A DNA stretch of 64,000 nt from DASXHY01 sp035552155 (GTDB lineage: Bacteria > Verrucomicrobiota > Verrucomicrobiia > Limisphaerales > DASXHY01): contig DASZLX010000050.1 in the NCBI GenBank assembly GCA_035552155.1, positions 186,001 to 250,000 of the forward strand. The letters run 5' to 3'. The notes under the pieces are model-generated. The model did no database searches. It was not told where the DNA came from and saw only the letters and a program-made list of their open reading frames with translations. Shown piece by piece: positions 1-9,058 of this stretch. Within the stretch, counting starts at the first letter, position 1. Each line of letters begins with the position of its first letter. The position numbers were made by a program, and so were the translations under genes.

Positions 1-683
1 TTATTTCCCACAAATACAAGTTCATCTTCATCAAAACGATCAAGACCGCCGGCACGAGCATCGAGGTCTTTCTTTCGCCACTCTGCGGTGAAGACGACAT
101 CCTGACGCCAGTTAACCCTCACGTGGAACCGCACCTGGCGCGCAACTATAAGGGATATTGGAATCCGATTCCGCAGGTGCTGGCCTACCGCGGTTGGTCA
201 CGGTTGGCGGTATTGAAACGATTCGTGAAACGGAAAAAGTTTTTCAATCACATGCCAGCCAAAGCCGTGCGAGCCACGATACCGGCCGGCATGTGGAATA
301 ATTATTTTAAGTTTTGCGTGGAAAGAAACCCGTGGGACAAGGTGGTGTCCGGTTTTCACATGGAGAAAGATTTTCCCGGCGGCCTCAAGACCATGGACGC
401 ATATCTCAAAAAAGGCCGGTTTCCTGCCAACTATCCCATTTACACGGACAATGATGGCAGGCTGCTCGTGGACGAGGTGGTTCGTTACGAGTCGTTAATG
501 GAAGGCCTTGGTAGAATCTTTGACCGGTTGGGAATCCCGTTCAGCGGCACGCTCGGCGTCAATGCCAAGTCGGAACATCGGAAAATCCGCGCTCCTTACC
601 AGCAGGCGTTCACGACGTCGCAAAGGGATTTGGTCGCCAGGGTTTTTGCCAAAGAAATCGAAATGCACGGGTATACTTTTTAA
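1..683 (+). CDS. Sulfotransferase family protein, 5' end outside the window
   Basis: Probably transfers a sulfuryl group from PAPS to a carbohydrate or other acceptor. The open frame runs in from the window edge (first full codon at base 3), so the GTG at 123 is not the start. The first visible residues contain KTIKTAGTSIE, the 5'-phosphosulfate-binding loop of the Sulfotransfer_2 type, and about 85 residues later RNPWDKVVSGF matches the 3'-phosphate-binding motif. About 226 residues are visible, so only a short N-terminal piece is missing. It is on the plus strand, opposite to the phage late genes that begin 34 bases downstream. Whether it belongs to the host or is cargo of the element cannot be decided here. 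The acceptor is unknown. Confidence 0.85.
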   Translation, partial: ISHKYKFIFIKTIKTAGTSIEVFLSPLCGEDDILTPVNPHVEPHLARNYKGYWNPIPQVLAYRGWSRLAVLKRFVKRKKFFNHMPAKAVRATIPAGMWNNYFKFCVERNPWDKVVSGFHMEKDFPGGLKTMDAYLKKGRFPANYPIYTDNDGRLLVDEVVRYESLMEGLGRIFDRLGIPFSGTLGVNAKSEHRKIRAPYQQAFTTSQRDLVARVFAKEIEMHGYTF

Positions 684-716
684 GACGCGCCGTTCGTGCC
701 GCGCAGCACGGACAAG

Positions 717-1034
717 TTAAAGCCCAATGACAGTGTAGGGAAAGCGGCGGTTAAGCCATTTTTGACGCTCTACACAACCGCAGCTGCGGCCGAATTTTCG
801 GCCGAACCATTTCTTGAACCTTTCCGACCGCGTGCCGCCAATCAGGTGAACGATTGTATCGCCCAGCCCGACATCTGAATCACGACCAAACCTCGCAACA
901 GCGTGCGCCCATAACGGCCATTGATCGCGTGACAAGGAAGTGATGCGGGCCACAGGTATTCCGACGGTGACCTTGGCGGAACTGCCGCCGGTGCGCGGGT
1001 GCGCCAAGGTTTGCGACAAAAAGATGGAGTGCAT
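717..1034 (-). CDS. Small phage-associated protein with a C-terminal CGC/RQ/LN motif
   Basis: Probably a small virion-associated or tail-end protein; function unknown. It has 105 residues. The C-terminal third reads GLGDTIVHLIGG, then FKKWFGRKFGRSCGC and RQKWLNRRFPY. A GLGD segment followed by a Cys-x-Cys-type motif and RQ-x-x-LN is a pattern I associate with small proteins at the end of phage tail modules; this is recollection, not a search. It is the last gene of the late arm, 17 bases after the stop of the 1089-residue gene and on the same strand. The start is the ATG at 1034. The N-terminal half is not distinctive, so the true start may lie further inside. Confidence 0.6.
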   Translation of the reverse strand: MHSIFLSQTLAHPRTGGSSAKVTVGIPVARITSLSRDQWPLWAHAVARFGRDSDVGLGDTIVHLIGGTRSERFKKWFGRKFGRSCGCVERQKWLNRRFPYTVIGL

Positions 1035-1051
1035 GGACGAGTTTCAAACGT

Positions 1052-4000
1052 TCAGCATCCCGGCAGTTGATAATCAAACCGACAGCCGGCGGTGTGTGCG
1101 CAAAGGGTGGCGTGCAGATCCCAGGCGGTGCTTGCGCCTGCAGGCTCGCCGCGGTCGCTTGCCGCACCGGGTACGAGGGGTGGCAAGGCAACGTCGCCGG
1201 TGGAGTTGGTTACGGGACTTAGCCAGCCGATTTGGATTCCCGCCGGCAAATCCGAGGCGCATTCGTTGTGGCCGTTCCCATAATTGCAGGGAACCGTCAG
1301 GCGCGCCTCGACTTGCGGCGCATGGGCGAAGTAATAAACGGGCGAGTCACTTTCGCCCGGAACGTAATCCTCGTCGCCGGGACAGGTGCCGGTTGAATTA
1401 TCCGCGCAAAGAGCGCCGTCCATTTGCCATTTGGCGCAGGTCTCGATGTTGCAGGGGCGATGCGGCGGCTGCCAAAACAAGTCAGTCATCGTGGACTGCA
1501 CGTAGCCCCACCATTTCGACCCATATTGTTCATCGCAGGCAAAGCTCCCGGGAAAATCATATGTGGCGCCGTTGGGCCAAGTCTCGCCGTTGGGTGAGAT
1601 GCAGACAACTTTGGGGGAGCAGGGGACGAATGGGAGGCAGCCCGGCGTCTGGGTGAAGCTTGCAAAGGGTTGTGTGACCGGGCCGCCGCCCAAGTTAGTT
1701 GAGGGTTGAGAAACTTGAGTTGAAGAGCAATCGGTGACACCGTTCAGCCGATTCCATTCACCAATCGAGCGCAAATCGGCAAGCCACTCGAGAACGGCGT
1801 AATCACCTTTTGGCGCGGTGTCGTTCAGGTACCATTTGGCGGCACCCGTGATGGTGGCGAAGCGAGCGCTCGGGTAAGAAGTTGGAAGCGAGAAGTGGGA
1901 ATCGTCCACCCGCGTGGCGGTTATGCTGCCGGCGACGAGGATCATGGAGGCATCCCATAGATCCACTTGCTCCTGATGCGTGGAGGAGTTCATGCCGAAG
2001 GTTGGTTGTGCGCTGGCAAGGGTGAAGGCGGTGCCTGCCATGTCGGGAGTGACGGCGATGCGGCCTAATAGGGACGGAGCGGACGGATAACGGAGTTTGC
2101 CGAAGCACATCGCGGAATCACCGTAGCTCTTGGACGCCCAATCGCTTGGGACATCGTAGATTTTTGCGCCTAGCGTGAGGGCGCCGCCGGAGTAGCCGGC
2201 CACGTTGTAAAACCCGCCCACGGCCGGACCACCCCAAATGCCGCTGAAGTCGGTGGGATCGGACGGCGCGATACTGGTGACGGGATTGATCAGCGACCAG
2301 GTCGAGCCGGAGCCCGTGCCTGCGACGTTTCTCGCGCAAAAGACTTGTGTTTCATCGAACCAAAACTTCATGTCGGCGGCGGGAAGCGCGAAGTTTTGCG
2401 AAGGCCATAGTTCCAGACACTCGGCGTATTTGCCGGCCCAAAGCGCATTGCCATCGAGCGCACCGCTGATTGCCTCAGAGGAAACACAGTCGCTGGGATA
2501 ATAGTCAGTGCGCGCGTCATTGTAGAATACGAACGCTCCCTGCGGTTTATTCACAGCCTGAAAGAAGTTGGTCCATTGCGTGGCGTTGAGCGGCAATGAG
2601 CAGCCGGCGGCGAGGTTGAATTGGCTGACGTTTCCGCCCCAGCCGACTTGATACCAGCTCCACGTTTGAAAACCGGGATTGTCGGGCGGCCGATAGCAGC
2701 AGCCAACCCAATCACGGTAATTGAAATCAAAATAATTTTGGTAGCCGGCGGGTTGGGGCGCGCCAAGGATCGCACCTGTGGCCGCGGGCGCTGCGCCGGT
2801 GACCGTGACTGTGACGCCATAGTGGCCGGTCGCGCTCGTAGTGCCCCTGATATGCCCCGTGCTGGAATCAAGGTTCACGCCTGGCGGCAGCGTGCCGCTC
2901 ACGGAATAGCCGGTGACGCTGGTAAAACTGAATCCGTCTACAAGCTCATCGACGGCATCACCAGAGGTGACGTTCAGGTCGATCACCGAAACTCGCGTGC
3001 CAGTGTTCGGGTCGGGATTGATTATGACGCCACAGTGACCGCTCCAGTCCGGATCGCCAATGGTAGCGCCGCTGGCGTCAGGAACGGGATTGCCATAATC
3101 TTTAGTAAAGAAACTGCCGGCAAAATTTTTCGTCAGGATTTCATCGCGCGACACGAGTGGCGCCACGCTAACTTTAAGGTCGCCGCGCCACGGATAAAGC
3201 GCGTCGTCGTTCAACGGCCAGAGCGCGAGCAGATTTTTAACATCCGCATAGATGCTAGCGCCGGTATTCTCACCGCCGAAAGAGGCCGTGACAGTGATGA
3301 AGGAGCTGGTAGCGATACCGCATTGTGCATACGTCTTGGCCGTCAGATTGTATTGAAATTCGTTATCCGAAACGGTGATTGATTCCTCCTGTACCAAAAT
3401 CTGCGTGCCGCTGCCGTCATAAATGAAATATTTCCGATTGAAGACACCCGCCGTCAGGTCCCAAGTGACGAGTTCGTCCACTGCGACTCCGGCCGGTCCG
3501 CCAGTGTCGTTATAAACCGTGATGGAATTGTCCGTGCAGTCAATATGACCGGCGTCAGTGAAGACTGTGTGCGTATTGTTGGTCATTCGTCCCACAATGC
3601 CGGCCCAACTCATAAATCCAAATTCTCCAATGGCGGCAAAAGCGCGATTGGTGTCGATATTCGGAGAGGCGCTCAGTGCAGTTATGGAAACCAAACCTGA
3701 ATCGGGAGCGATGCTTTGCGAAACCGAGGCAGTATCGTCCCAATTCACCTGAATGCCGAGCAGGGTGCAGGATTCGTCGTAGTTGTATTGCTGCTGCTGC
3801 GACTCCGCACTGATGGTGAGTGTGGTGTATTTGGTGCCGGGAACGGCAGCGGTGTAGCCGCGCCATTTGGCCATCGTGATATGGCCGTCGCAACATTGCG
3901 TGTGATCCGGACCGTTCGAAGCTTCCTTGTTCAAGTAGCCAAAAACGCCATTCCAAAAACGACGCGCCTGGACGTTCTTGAATCCGCGTTTGTGCGTGAC

Positions 4001-4321
4001 GGCAAAATTGACCTGGTCGCCGGGCGTATGGGAAAACACGTTGGCGGTGAACGGCTGAAGCCATGGCGAACAGGGCGCGGCTGCGGGATCGATGACGCAA
4101 TGATGCACCTCGCAACTCGCGCCGCCGCTGTCGTCCGGGGTCCACCGTTCGTAAGGCGGCACGACACCTCCGACATCGGTGTTTGGATTCGGAACCGTTG
4201 TGAGATTGACGTATTTATCGTGCGGATCCGGAGCAAGCGAATGGGAGAATGGGCCGCCAAGAAAGATTTGCGGCTTGCCGGCGACGGATTCGCAGGGCAT
4301 GCGGAAGGGAGGTTGGTTCAT
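1052..4321 (-). CDS. Very large cysteine-rich, beta-rich protein, putative virion or tail-tip component
   Basis: Function unknown; position and composition suggest a large structural or host-contact protein. It has 1089 residues, rich in Gly, Ser, Thr, Asn and aromatic residues, with about 32 cysteines scattered along the chain, which is unusual for a protein folded in the cytoplasm. No signal peptide is visible. Around residues 470-515, YSVSGTLPPGVNLDSSTG resembles a putative immunoglobulin-like (He_PIG) domain. The start is ATG at 4321 (MNQPPFRMP). It follows the 755-residue gene after an 85-base gap with a strong hairpin and precedes the small CGC-motif protein. The opposite strand has long open frames, but they lack recognisable protein features. 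Confidence 0.75.
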   Translation of the reverse strand: MNQPPFRMPCESVAGKPQIFLGGPFSHSLAPDPHDKYVNLTTVPNPNTDVGGVVPPYERWTPDDSGGASCEVHHCVIDPAAAPCSPWLQPFTANVFSHTPGDQVNFAVTHKRGFKNVQARRFWNGVFGYLNKEASNGPDHTQCCDGHITMAKWRGYTAAVPGTKYTTLTISAESQQQQYNYDESCTLLGIQVNWDDTASVSQSIAPDSGLVSITALSASPNIDTNRAFAAIGEFGFMSWAGIVGRMTNNTHTVFTDAGHIDCTDNSITVYNDTGGPAGVAVDELVTWDLTAGVFNRKYFIYDGSGTQILVQEESITVSDNEFQYNLTAKTYAQCGIATSSFITVTASFGGENTGASIYADVKNLLALWPLNDDALYPWRGDLKVSVAPLVSRDEILTKNFAGSFFTKDYGNPVPDASGATIGDPDWSGHCGVIINPDPNTGTRVSVIDLNVTSGDAVDELVDGFSFTSVTGYSVSGTLPPGVNLDSSTGHIRGTTSATGHYGVTVTVTGAAPAATGAILGAPQPAGYQNYFDFNYRDWVGCCYRPPDNPGFQTWSWYQVGWGGNVSQFNLAAGCSLPLNATQWTNFFQAVNKPQGAFVFYNDARTDYYPSDCVSSEAISGALDGNALWAGKYAECLELWPSQNFALPAADMKFWFDETQVFCARNVAGTGSGSTWSLINPVTSIAPSDPTDFSGIWGGPAVGGFYNVAGYSGGALTLGAKIYDVPSDWASKSYGDSAMCFGKLRYPSAPSLLGRIAVTPDMAGTAFTLASAQPTFGMNSSTHQEQVDLWDASMILVAGSITATRVDDSHFSLPTSYPSARFATITGAAKWYLNDTAPKGDYAVLEWLADLRSIGEWNRLNGVTDCSSTQVSQPSTNLGGGPVTQPFASFTQTPGCLPFVPCSPKVVCISPNGETWPNGATYDFPGSFACDEQYGSKWWGYVQSTMTDLFWQPPHRPCNIETCAKWQMDGALCADNSTGTCPGDEDYVPGESDSPVYYFAHAPQVEARLTVPCNYGNGHNECASDLPAGIQIGWLSPVTNSTGDVALPPLVPGAASDRGEPAGASTAWDLHATLCAHTAGCRFDYQLPGC

Positions 4322-4346
4322 GAGTTTTGGAGTTGAAGAGTTTTGA

Positions 4347-4382
4347 GTTAAGGAGTTTCGGCGCCCTCACAAACTCCTTAAC
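4347..4382. terminator. Intergenic hairpin, possible attenuator or terminator
   Basis: A perfect 12-base inverted repeat (GTTAAGGAGTTT at 4347-4358 and AAACTCCTTAAC at 4371-4382) with a 12-base loop lies between two large minus-strand genes. On the minus strand it is not followed by a clear run of T, so it may be an mRNA-stabilising or processing hairpin rather than a classic terminator. Confidence 0.45.
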
Positions 4383-4406
4383 TTTTAAACTCATTACCTT
4401 TTTCGA

Positions 4407-6674
4407 TCACGGTTTTGTGTAGAAGCCGCCAAAAAGGCCAATGACCTGCACCGGGTTTCCGGCTTCATCGCAACAGGTGATTTCCTTCGGTTCGATGACT
4501 TCCGGCTTGATTGCGGGATCAACCGGCGTCGGCGTGGTGGCGGCGAGAATGACCGTTACCTTATTTGCCGACACTTTGATCTGTGCTTTTACCGCCGACA
4601 CGGGATCGCCGGCGGTCGCGTAATCGGTGGTAACGAGATCATTGTGATTTACAATTCCACCGGTGGCATTCGCGCTGCCGATGGCATCCGGCATATTGAC
4701 CTGGCCGCCATTAGGGACGGAATTGTCGGCGCGCATGGCGGGGTTGTACCACGTCCGGCGATACGCCCACATATTCAGCAGTGAAGAGAGCTGGCCGGCG
4801 GTCAAATGTTTCGCAACGCCGATCTGCACAAAGGTTTCCTTCGTGCCATAGTCCTCAATAATACTTTGCGGCTGTGCGTTCATCGAAGTCCACTCCGGCC
4901 GTCCACCGATGAAATTGATCGCGTTGGTGAGACTCACATTGTTGGCGAAATCAGTTTCGACTTTCGCGTATTCGCCATCGTACTGATAGGGCTGCAATGC
5001 GTTGAACAGGTATTGGGCGATGCCACCGCTGCCAACAATGTAAAGCTCTCCCGCCTGGCTGCTGGCCTCAGTGGTAGCCGTGTAGGGCGAGGCGTCGAGG
5101 GCGTTGGTAGCATTCGTCAATTGCAGTTCGCAATGTGTTTCCTCGGTATTTACTTTCCCATGGCGAGTGCCGTTGGTGGCGGTATTGGAGGCCGATTCAT
5201 CCAAAGGCAATTGATTCAACGCGTCCCCGGCAGCCACGACGTCATACAACGCGTGCTCGGTCTTGACGCTTACCCGGGCTTTCAACGCGAATACCGGGTT
5301 GGTTCCGGAAGCCATCCAGGGATGATGGCTTCCGCTCACGAGGCGATTCGTGAACAGCGCGAGGTCGGCGGCAGAGAGCGACGCTCCGGCGATTCGCGGA
5401 TGGCCAAGAGAATCCGTCCCGCCGGTAGTCGCATAGGTGATCGTCGCGTCGGGAACTGCCGTTTCGGCGAATGCGCCATCCTGGAATCTCAAGCGGCTAT
5501 CGACAAATTTGGCCTGCTCACCGCCGCGGCGGCTGGACCACCACTTGCGCTTGGTTGCATTGTTCCCGCCGATGCACGCCAACGGCTCGCAATCCATCTG
5601 CGCGGACGTGGTCGTGATATTGAAGCCTTGGAGATCAATGGTCTCGGAAACCACGCGCAACCCCGCGCCCGGATCCGTCGCACTATTGCTTCCGTGCGCG
5701 CCCCACTTGTCGATCGCATAATCCACTCTTTGCTGACCATCGACATTGTTGGTAATTCGATAAGTGATGACCACCGCTCGCGCCACCAGGTCATCGCGCC
5801 GTTTTATATTCAGCGATTTATGGTCAATGCCGTTGAACAAGGGGAGCGCCACCGGCGCGAAATTATCCATCGAGCGCACGTAAACGGTTGGCGGTGTGGT
5901 AGAGTAATCGAAGGAAATATTGGTCCGCGGCGAAAGCTCCAGCATCTTTTCCAGTGCCTGCGAGCACATCATTGGTTTGGCGATGTAACTGGGGAGGAAT
6001 TGGGCAAAGAGCGCGGCATCGATGGTGGTGGCCGCGTTGACGTGAAAATCGTACAGGTTGCCGGCTTTGTTGGTATTCATGCCGACGGCGGAATTTCCGC
6101 TTACGCTCAAGTCGATGGCGCCCGCATTCAGATCCCGGCCCACAAGCTGAAATGGCGCGGCCATTCCCTGCGCCGCATATTGATCCAAAAGCCACTGCAG
6201 GATGGCTTGGATCTGGTCTCCGATGCTGATGTAAAAAAGAGTGTTTAGATTGTTGGCCGTGGAAGTGTTGAGGACGATTTCGCCGGGCGCGTAAGGCAGC
6301 ACCGCGACCCCTTTGAACGTCTGCAGATAGTGCGTATTGCTCAAGTCGTACCAGGGACCGAGAAACTCGTAAGCGACACCCTGGCCATGTCCGGTGGCTG
6401 AACCTTGCATGCCGACACGTTTGCCCGTGAATTTAATCGTGCCGCCGCTGAAGGAATTATCCGCGCCTGTGGCGCTGGCGCGTCCGGTGCGGATGATCAC
6501 CTGCGCTTCGAAAGGAAAAACAGGCTCGTCGGAAATATTCGCGCCTGCGATGGCCGCGCGGAAGACGTCTTCGCGCATGATATATTTCGCGCTTTTGACG
6601 CTGGAAAGGGCGAATCCCCAGTTCGCAAACGTGCGCTCGAGGCCGTTGTATTGCAGCGTGTCAAAGGAGGGCAT
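4407..6674 (-). CDS. Large phage-cluster structural protein, possible tail hub or baseplate component
   Basis: Unrecognised at family level. It has 755 residues, starts at ATG 6674 (MPSFDTLQYNG) and has no signal peptide. The N-terminal 200 residues include FEAQVIIRTGRASATG and a segment on tail-like beta structure; the middle has MMCSQALEKMLELSPRTNISFDY followed by a segment typical of hub proteins that organise around a central channel. This assignment is inference from length, position (between tail and large terminal genes) and general composition. The last 25 residues include KEITCCDEAGNPVQVIGLF. It is followed by a hairpin and then the 1089-residue gene, and is preceded by a 218-residue gene 33 bases away, so it is probably co-transcribed with both. 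Confidence 0.6.
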   Translation of the reverse strand: MPSFDTLQYNGLERTFANWGFALSSVKSAKYIMREDVFRAAIAGANISDEPVFPFEAQVIIRTGRASATGADNSFSGGTIKFTGKRVGMQGSATGHGQGVAYEFLGPWYDLSNTHYLQTFKGVAVLPYAPGEIVLNTSTANNLNTLFYISIGDQIQAILQWLLDQYAAQGMAAPFQLVGRDLNAGAIDLSVSGNSAVGMNTNKAGNLYDFHVNAATTIDAALFAQFLPSYIAKPMMCSQALEKMLELSPRTNISFDYSTTPPTVYVRSMDNFAPVALPLFNGIDHKSLNIKRRDDLVARAVVITYRITNNVDGQQRVDYAIDKWGAHGSNSATDPGAGLRVVSETIDLQGFNITTTSAQMDCEPLACIGGNNATKRKWWSSRRGGEQAKFVDSRLRFQDGAFAETAVPDATITYATTGGTDSLGHPRIAGASLSAADLALFTNRLVSGSHHPWMASGTNPVFALKARVSVKTEHALYDVVAAGDALNQLPLDESASNTATNGTRHGKVNTEETHCELQLTNATNALDASPYTATTEASSQAGELYIVGSGGIAQYLFNALQPYQYDGEYAKVETDFANNVSLTNAINFIGGRPEWTSMNAQPQSIIEDYGTKETFVQIGVAKHLTAGQLSSLLNMWAYRRTWYNPAMRADNSVPNGGQVNMPDAIGSANATGGIVNHNDLVTTDYATAGDPVSAVKAQIKVSANKVTVILAATTPTPVDPAIKPEVIEPKEITCCDEAGNPVQVIGLFGGFYTKP

Positions 6675-6707
6675 GTTTCGGATTTCGAGTTTCGGGTTCG
6701 GGGTTTC

Positions 6708-7364
6708 TCATTTGCCTTTGGATTCAATGAGTCGGCGTAGCGCGGTCTTCTCCCGTTCGAATTCCGGCCGCGTCACATTGTTTTGAGATTGTCGAAAGAA
6801 CGTCTCGCCCAGTTGGCGGATGGCCGCGAGCAAATCGGCTGCGTCCTGCTGGCTCATGGCCGCAGCGTGGGACTGAAGCGCCGTTTGAAACTGACGAACT
6901 TGATTGGCGAGACCCGCGCTCGTTTGCGCAAAGCCTCCCGGCTCGTTCGTCGCGCCAAACTCGGTTGTGTCGCTCCCGCCGTTGCCCGGATCGTTTTGTG
7001 GCTGTCCAAATAGCTGGCTGTCGGCCGCAGACAATTCCTCAGCCGGTTTCGATTGGTTTATTGGCGGTGCCGAAGAGACTTCGGATCGAACGTTTTCCGT
7101 CCCAAGAGCCGGAGAATTCGCGGAGTGATTGGGCTCGTTCAAATCAAAAGCGGCGCGCAAAAGGCGGTCGGCTCCCGGCAGGAGATCATTCACGGTTTGG
7201 AGAGCGGTGTTCAATTCCGCATCGGGAGCACTTTCAAAGATGTTGGTGTCTTCGCCAACTTTTCGGCTTGTACCGGGATCTTTCACAACCCCTGCGGCTG
7301 GCGGTCCACTGGCGTTTCCGGTTTCAGTGGATATCCGCGGTGCATATTGGCGATCAACGCTCAT
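6708..7364 (-). CDS. Hypothetical protein with helical C-terminus, phage late arm
   Basis: Not recognised. It has 218 residues, starts at ATG 7364 and has no signal peptide. Residues 1-125 are Pro/Ser/Asn-rich and probably disordered. Residues about 135-218 are strongly helical (for example FQTALQSHAAAMSQQDAADL and FEREKTALRRLIESKGK) and may form a coiled coil or oligomerisation region. It is far too short to be a tape measure protein. It sits between the lipoprotein gene and the 755-residue gene, all on the minus strand. The bases just upstream (7365-7400) are low-complexity GTGGCGGGTG repeats. Confidence 0.6.
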   Translation of the reverse strand: MSVDRQYAPRISTETGNASGPPAAGVVKDPGTSRKVGEDTNIFESAPDAELNTALQTVNDLLPGADRLLRAAFDLNEPNHSANSPALGTENVRSEVSSAPPINQSKPAEELSAADSQLFGQPQNDPGNGGSDTTEFGATNEPGGFAQTSAGLANQVRQFQTALQSHAAAMSQQDAADLLAAIRQLGETFFRQSQNNVTRPEFEREKTALRRLIESKGK

Positions 7365-7400
7365 AGTGAGTGGCGGGTGGCGGGTGATGAGGGGCGTGGT

Positions 7401-7700
7401 TCATGGCAGTGGTTCGCCGCCGGCGCGGTAAAATTCGCTTGGTTTGGATGGGTCCATCTTTACCAGCCATTGGCCGTTGGTGACGGTGAAATCATTGCGC
7501 TTCTCCCAATGGGTGAGGTCAGTGCTGGATTCCAGCCAACCGTTGGTCAGCGGCTCGATGTAAGTGAAGTGCAATGTATAGCCGAGCGTCGCGACCGGGG
7601 CAGTCGAGACGGTCTGCGAGACTGGCCGCATTGGCTTTGGACTTTCATTCCGCGCGCATCCACCGGCGCACCATAAAAGAATTGCTAGAGCGAATTTCAT
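7401..7700 (-). CDS. Small lipoprotein in the phage late arm
   Basis: A 99-residue protein with a lipoprotein signal peptide: MKFALAILLWCAGGCARNES, with the lipobox ending at the second Cys. The C-terminal part (TNGWLESSTDLTHWEKRND, then EFYRAGG) resembles the short beta-rich module seen at the end of many exported Verrucomicrobia proteins; the same kind of ending is present in the exported protein at 58629-60359. The start ATG at 7700 overlaps the stop of the upstream gene in an ATGA arrangement, which points to translational coupling. A longer upstream extension in the same frame is the shadow of that gene. A lysis or host-surface role is possible but not shown. Confidence 0.65.
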   Translation of the reverse strand: MKFALAILLWCAGGCARNESPKPMRPVSQTVSTAPVATLGYTLHFTYIEPLTNGWLESSTDLTHWEKRNDFTVTNGQWLVKMDPSKPSEFYRAGGEPLP

Positions 7701-9058
7701 CGGTGAAACGGCGCGTAGCGGGGTGGAAAGGATGTGATCGAGAAGGTATGATTCGTTTGCTGCACCGCCGGGTGAATCATCGTGTCGCAAAAGTTGATGA
7801 CCACTTGCGCCTTGTTGCTGACGATGGTCTGTGTGGTGTAAAAGGTGTTGCCGAGCGTATTCGTGGACCATACGGCGGCTTCGTTCGAGCGTAAGTCGCC
7901 CATCAAATAATTCCCGTTGGTGTAAGTCGAGGAGGCATCCATCGGATTGATGTTGCGCAGGATGCGCAGATACGAAAGCACTTGCAGCCCTTGCTGGAAC
8001 AGCGCGGAGTTGTAGCAAAGCCAGAGATTATAGCCCGCTCGCAATTGCGCCCCGGTTGGCGTGGCGATGACCGTGCCGTCCATTGCCAGATTGTAAGTCC
8101 CGTCCGGCGCGTTCAATACCTGCACGACCTCCATGAAGGTATTTGTGAACTGCGGTATCAGGTCAAACGCATGACGGCAGTCATTGGTGAATCCGCCCAT
8201 CCCGGTGTCGAAGGACGGCGCTTGCCGGTCGGCCAGGAGCGAGAAGGTGAGGGCGCTGCCCACGCGCGAATAGCCGGAAACCGTGCAATGGTTGGTGGTG
8301 ACACTGCTGCTATTCCAATCGAGCGTGGCGGTGAAGGTATTGGTATCGACGCCCTCTTGTTGCCAATACGTGCAGGAGCCGCAGAACTGCAATGGAAAGC
8401 GCGGGTGGTCTTCCGACACTCCAGTCCCCTGAAAGAGATGATCGCCCGCCGCAAAGGCGTTACTGACAATCAGCGCCAAGGGTGACCATCGGTCGGCAAA
8501 ATGCCATCCTTGCGCGGAGGCCGCGTTACTGCCGCCCAAAGAATAGGCAAGCACTCCCGGACGCGCATCGGACACCCACTGCGGATAATCTCCCAGCATG
8601 ATGTGTTGCACCGTGTTGGTCGGGAAGGTCCAATCGTTGGTGAAGTTGCCAAAGCGGTCATAGAGCATGGTGGGCGCTTCCAGTTGTTGGAAGGTTTGCG
8701 CGTACATATCATTGGACCCCACGCCGCCATTGTCCGAGGTGGTAAACCAGGTGATGACCTGGTTTGAAGAGGACATCGACCAAACGATCGAGCCATACAT
8801 TGAATCATCGTTCGTCAGCATCAGGAAATTTCCCGCGCCGCTGTGTGAGTTACAGAAGAACCGTCCGTAATGGGTGGGATTGTAGAGTGCGAGTTGCTCC
8901 TCGCGAAAGCAGCCATCGCCATTGCCGAACTGGCTGAAATCAAACGAATCCTGCAACTGGTGCGTGCAGAAGTTTGTGGTCACGCTGATCCAATCGGCAG
9001 CGCTGGATGTGAGCGCCAGAAATACCAGGCAAAAGCGAATGTATCGGAAATGCTTCAT
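7697..9058 (-). CDS. Exported protein of unknown function in the phage late arm
   Basis: It has 453 residues and a Sec signal peptide at residues 1-21 (MKHFRYIRFCLVFLALTSSA, cleavage probably near SSA-ADW). The mature part is rich in Asn, Thr and aromatic residues. Segments such as IMLGDYPQWVSDARPGV and SALFQQGLQVLSYLRILRN are suggestive of an enzyme fold, but I cannot name a family. It is coupled by 4-base ATGA overlaps to both the upstream exported protein (9055) and the downstream lipoprotein (7700). An enzyme acting on the cell surface or medium is a guess. An exported protein here is unusual because phage tail proteins normally assemble in the cytoplasm. Confidence 0.65.
   Translation of the reverse strand: MKHFRYIRFCLVFLALTSSAADWISVTTNFCTHQLQDSFDFSQFGNGDGCFREEQLALYNPTHYGRFFCNSHSGAGNFLMLTNDDSMYGSIVWSMSSSNQVITWFTTSDNGGVGSNDMYAQTFQQLEAPTMLYDRFGNFTNDWTFPTNTVQHIMLGDYPQWVSDARPGVLAYSLGGSNAASAQGWHFADRWSPLALIVSNAFAAGDHLFQGTGVSEDHPRFPLQFCGSCTYWQQEGVDTNTFTATLDWNSSSVTTNHCTVSGYSRVGSALTFSLLADRQAPSFDTGMGGFTNDCRHAFDLIPQFTNTFMEVVQVLNAPDGTYNLAMDGTVIATPTGAQLRAGYNLWLCYNSALFQQGLQVLSYLRILRNINPMDASSTYTNGNYLMGDLRSNEAAVWSTNTLGNTFYTTQTIVSNKAQVVINFCDTMIHPAVQQTNHTFSITSFPPRYAPFHR

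Noticed and set aside
4806..6248. A 480-codon plus-strand frame opposite the 755-residue phage gene
   Set aside because: Composition is typical of antisense frames in GC-rich DNA (many Arg and Gly), and it has no start signal or family; the minus strand fits the operon.
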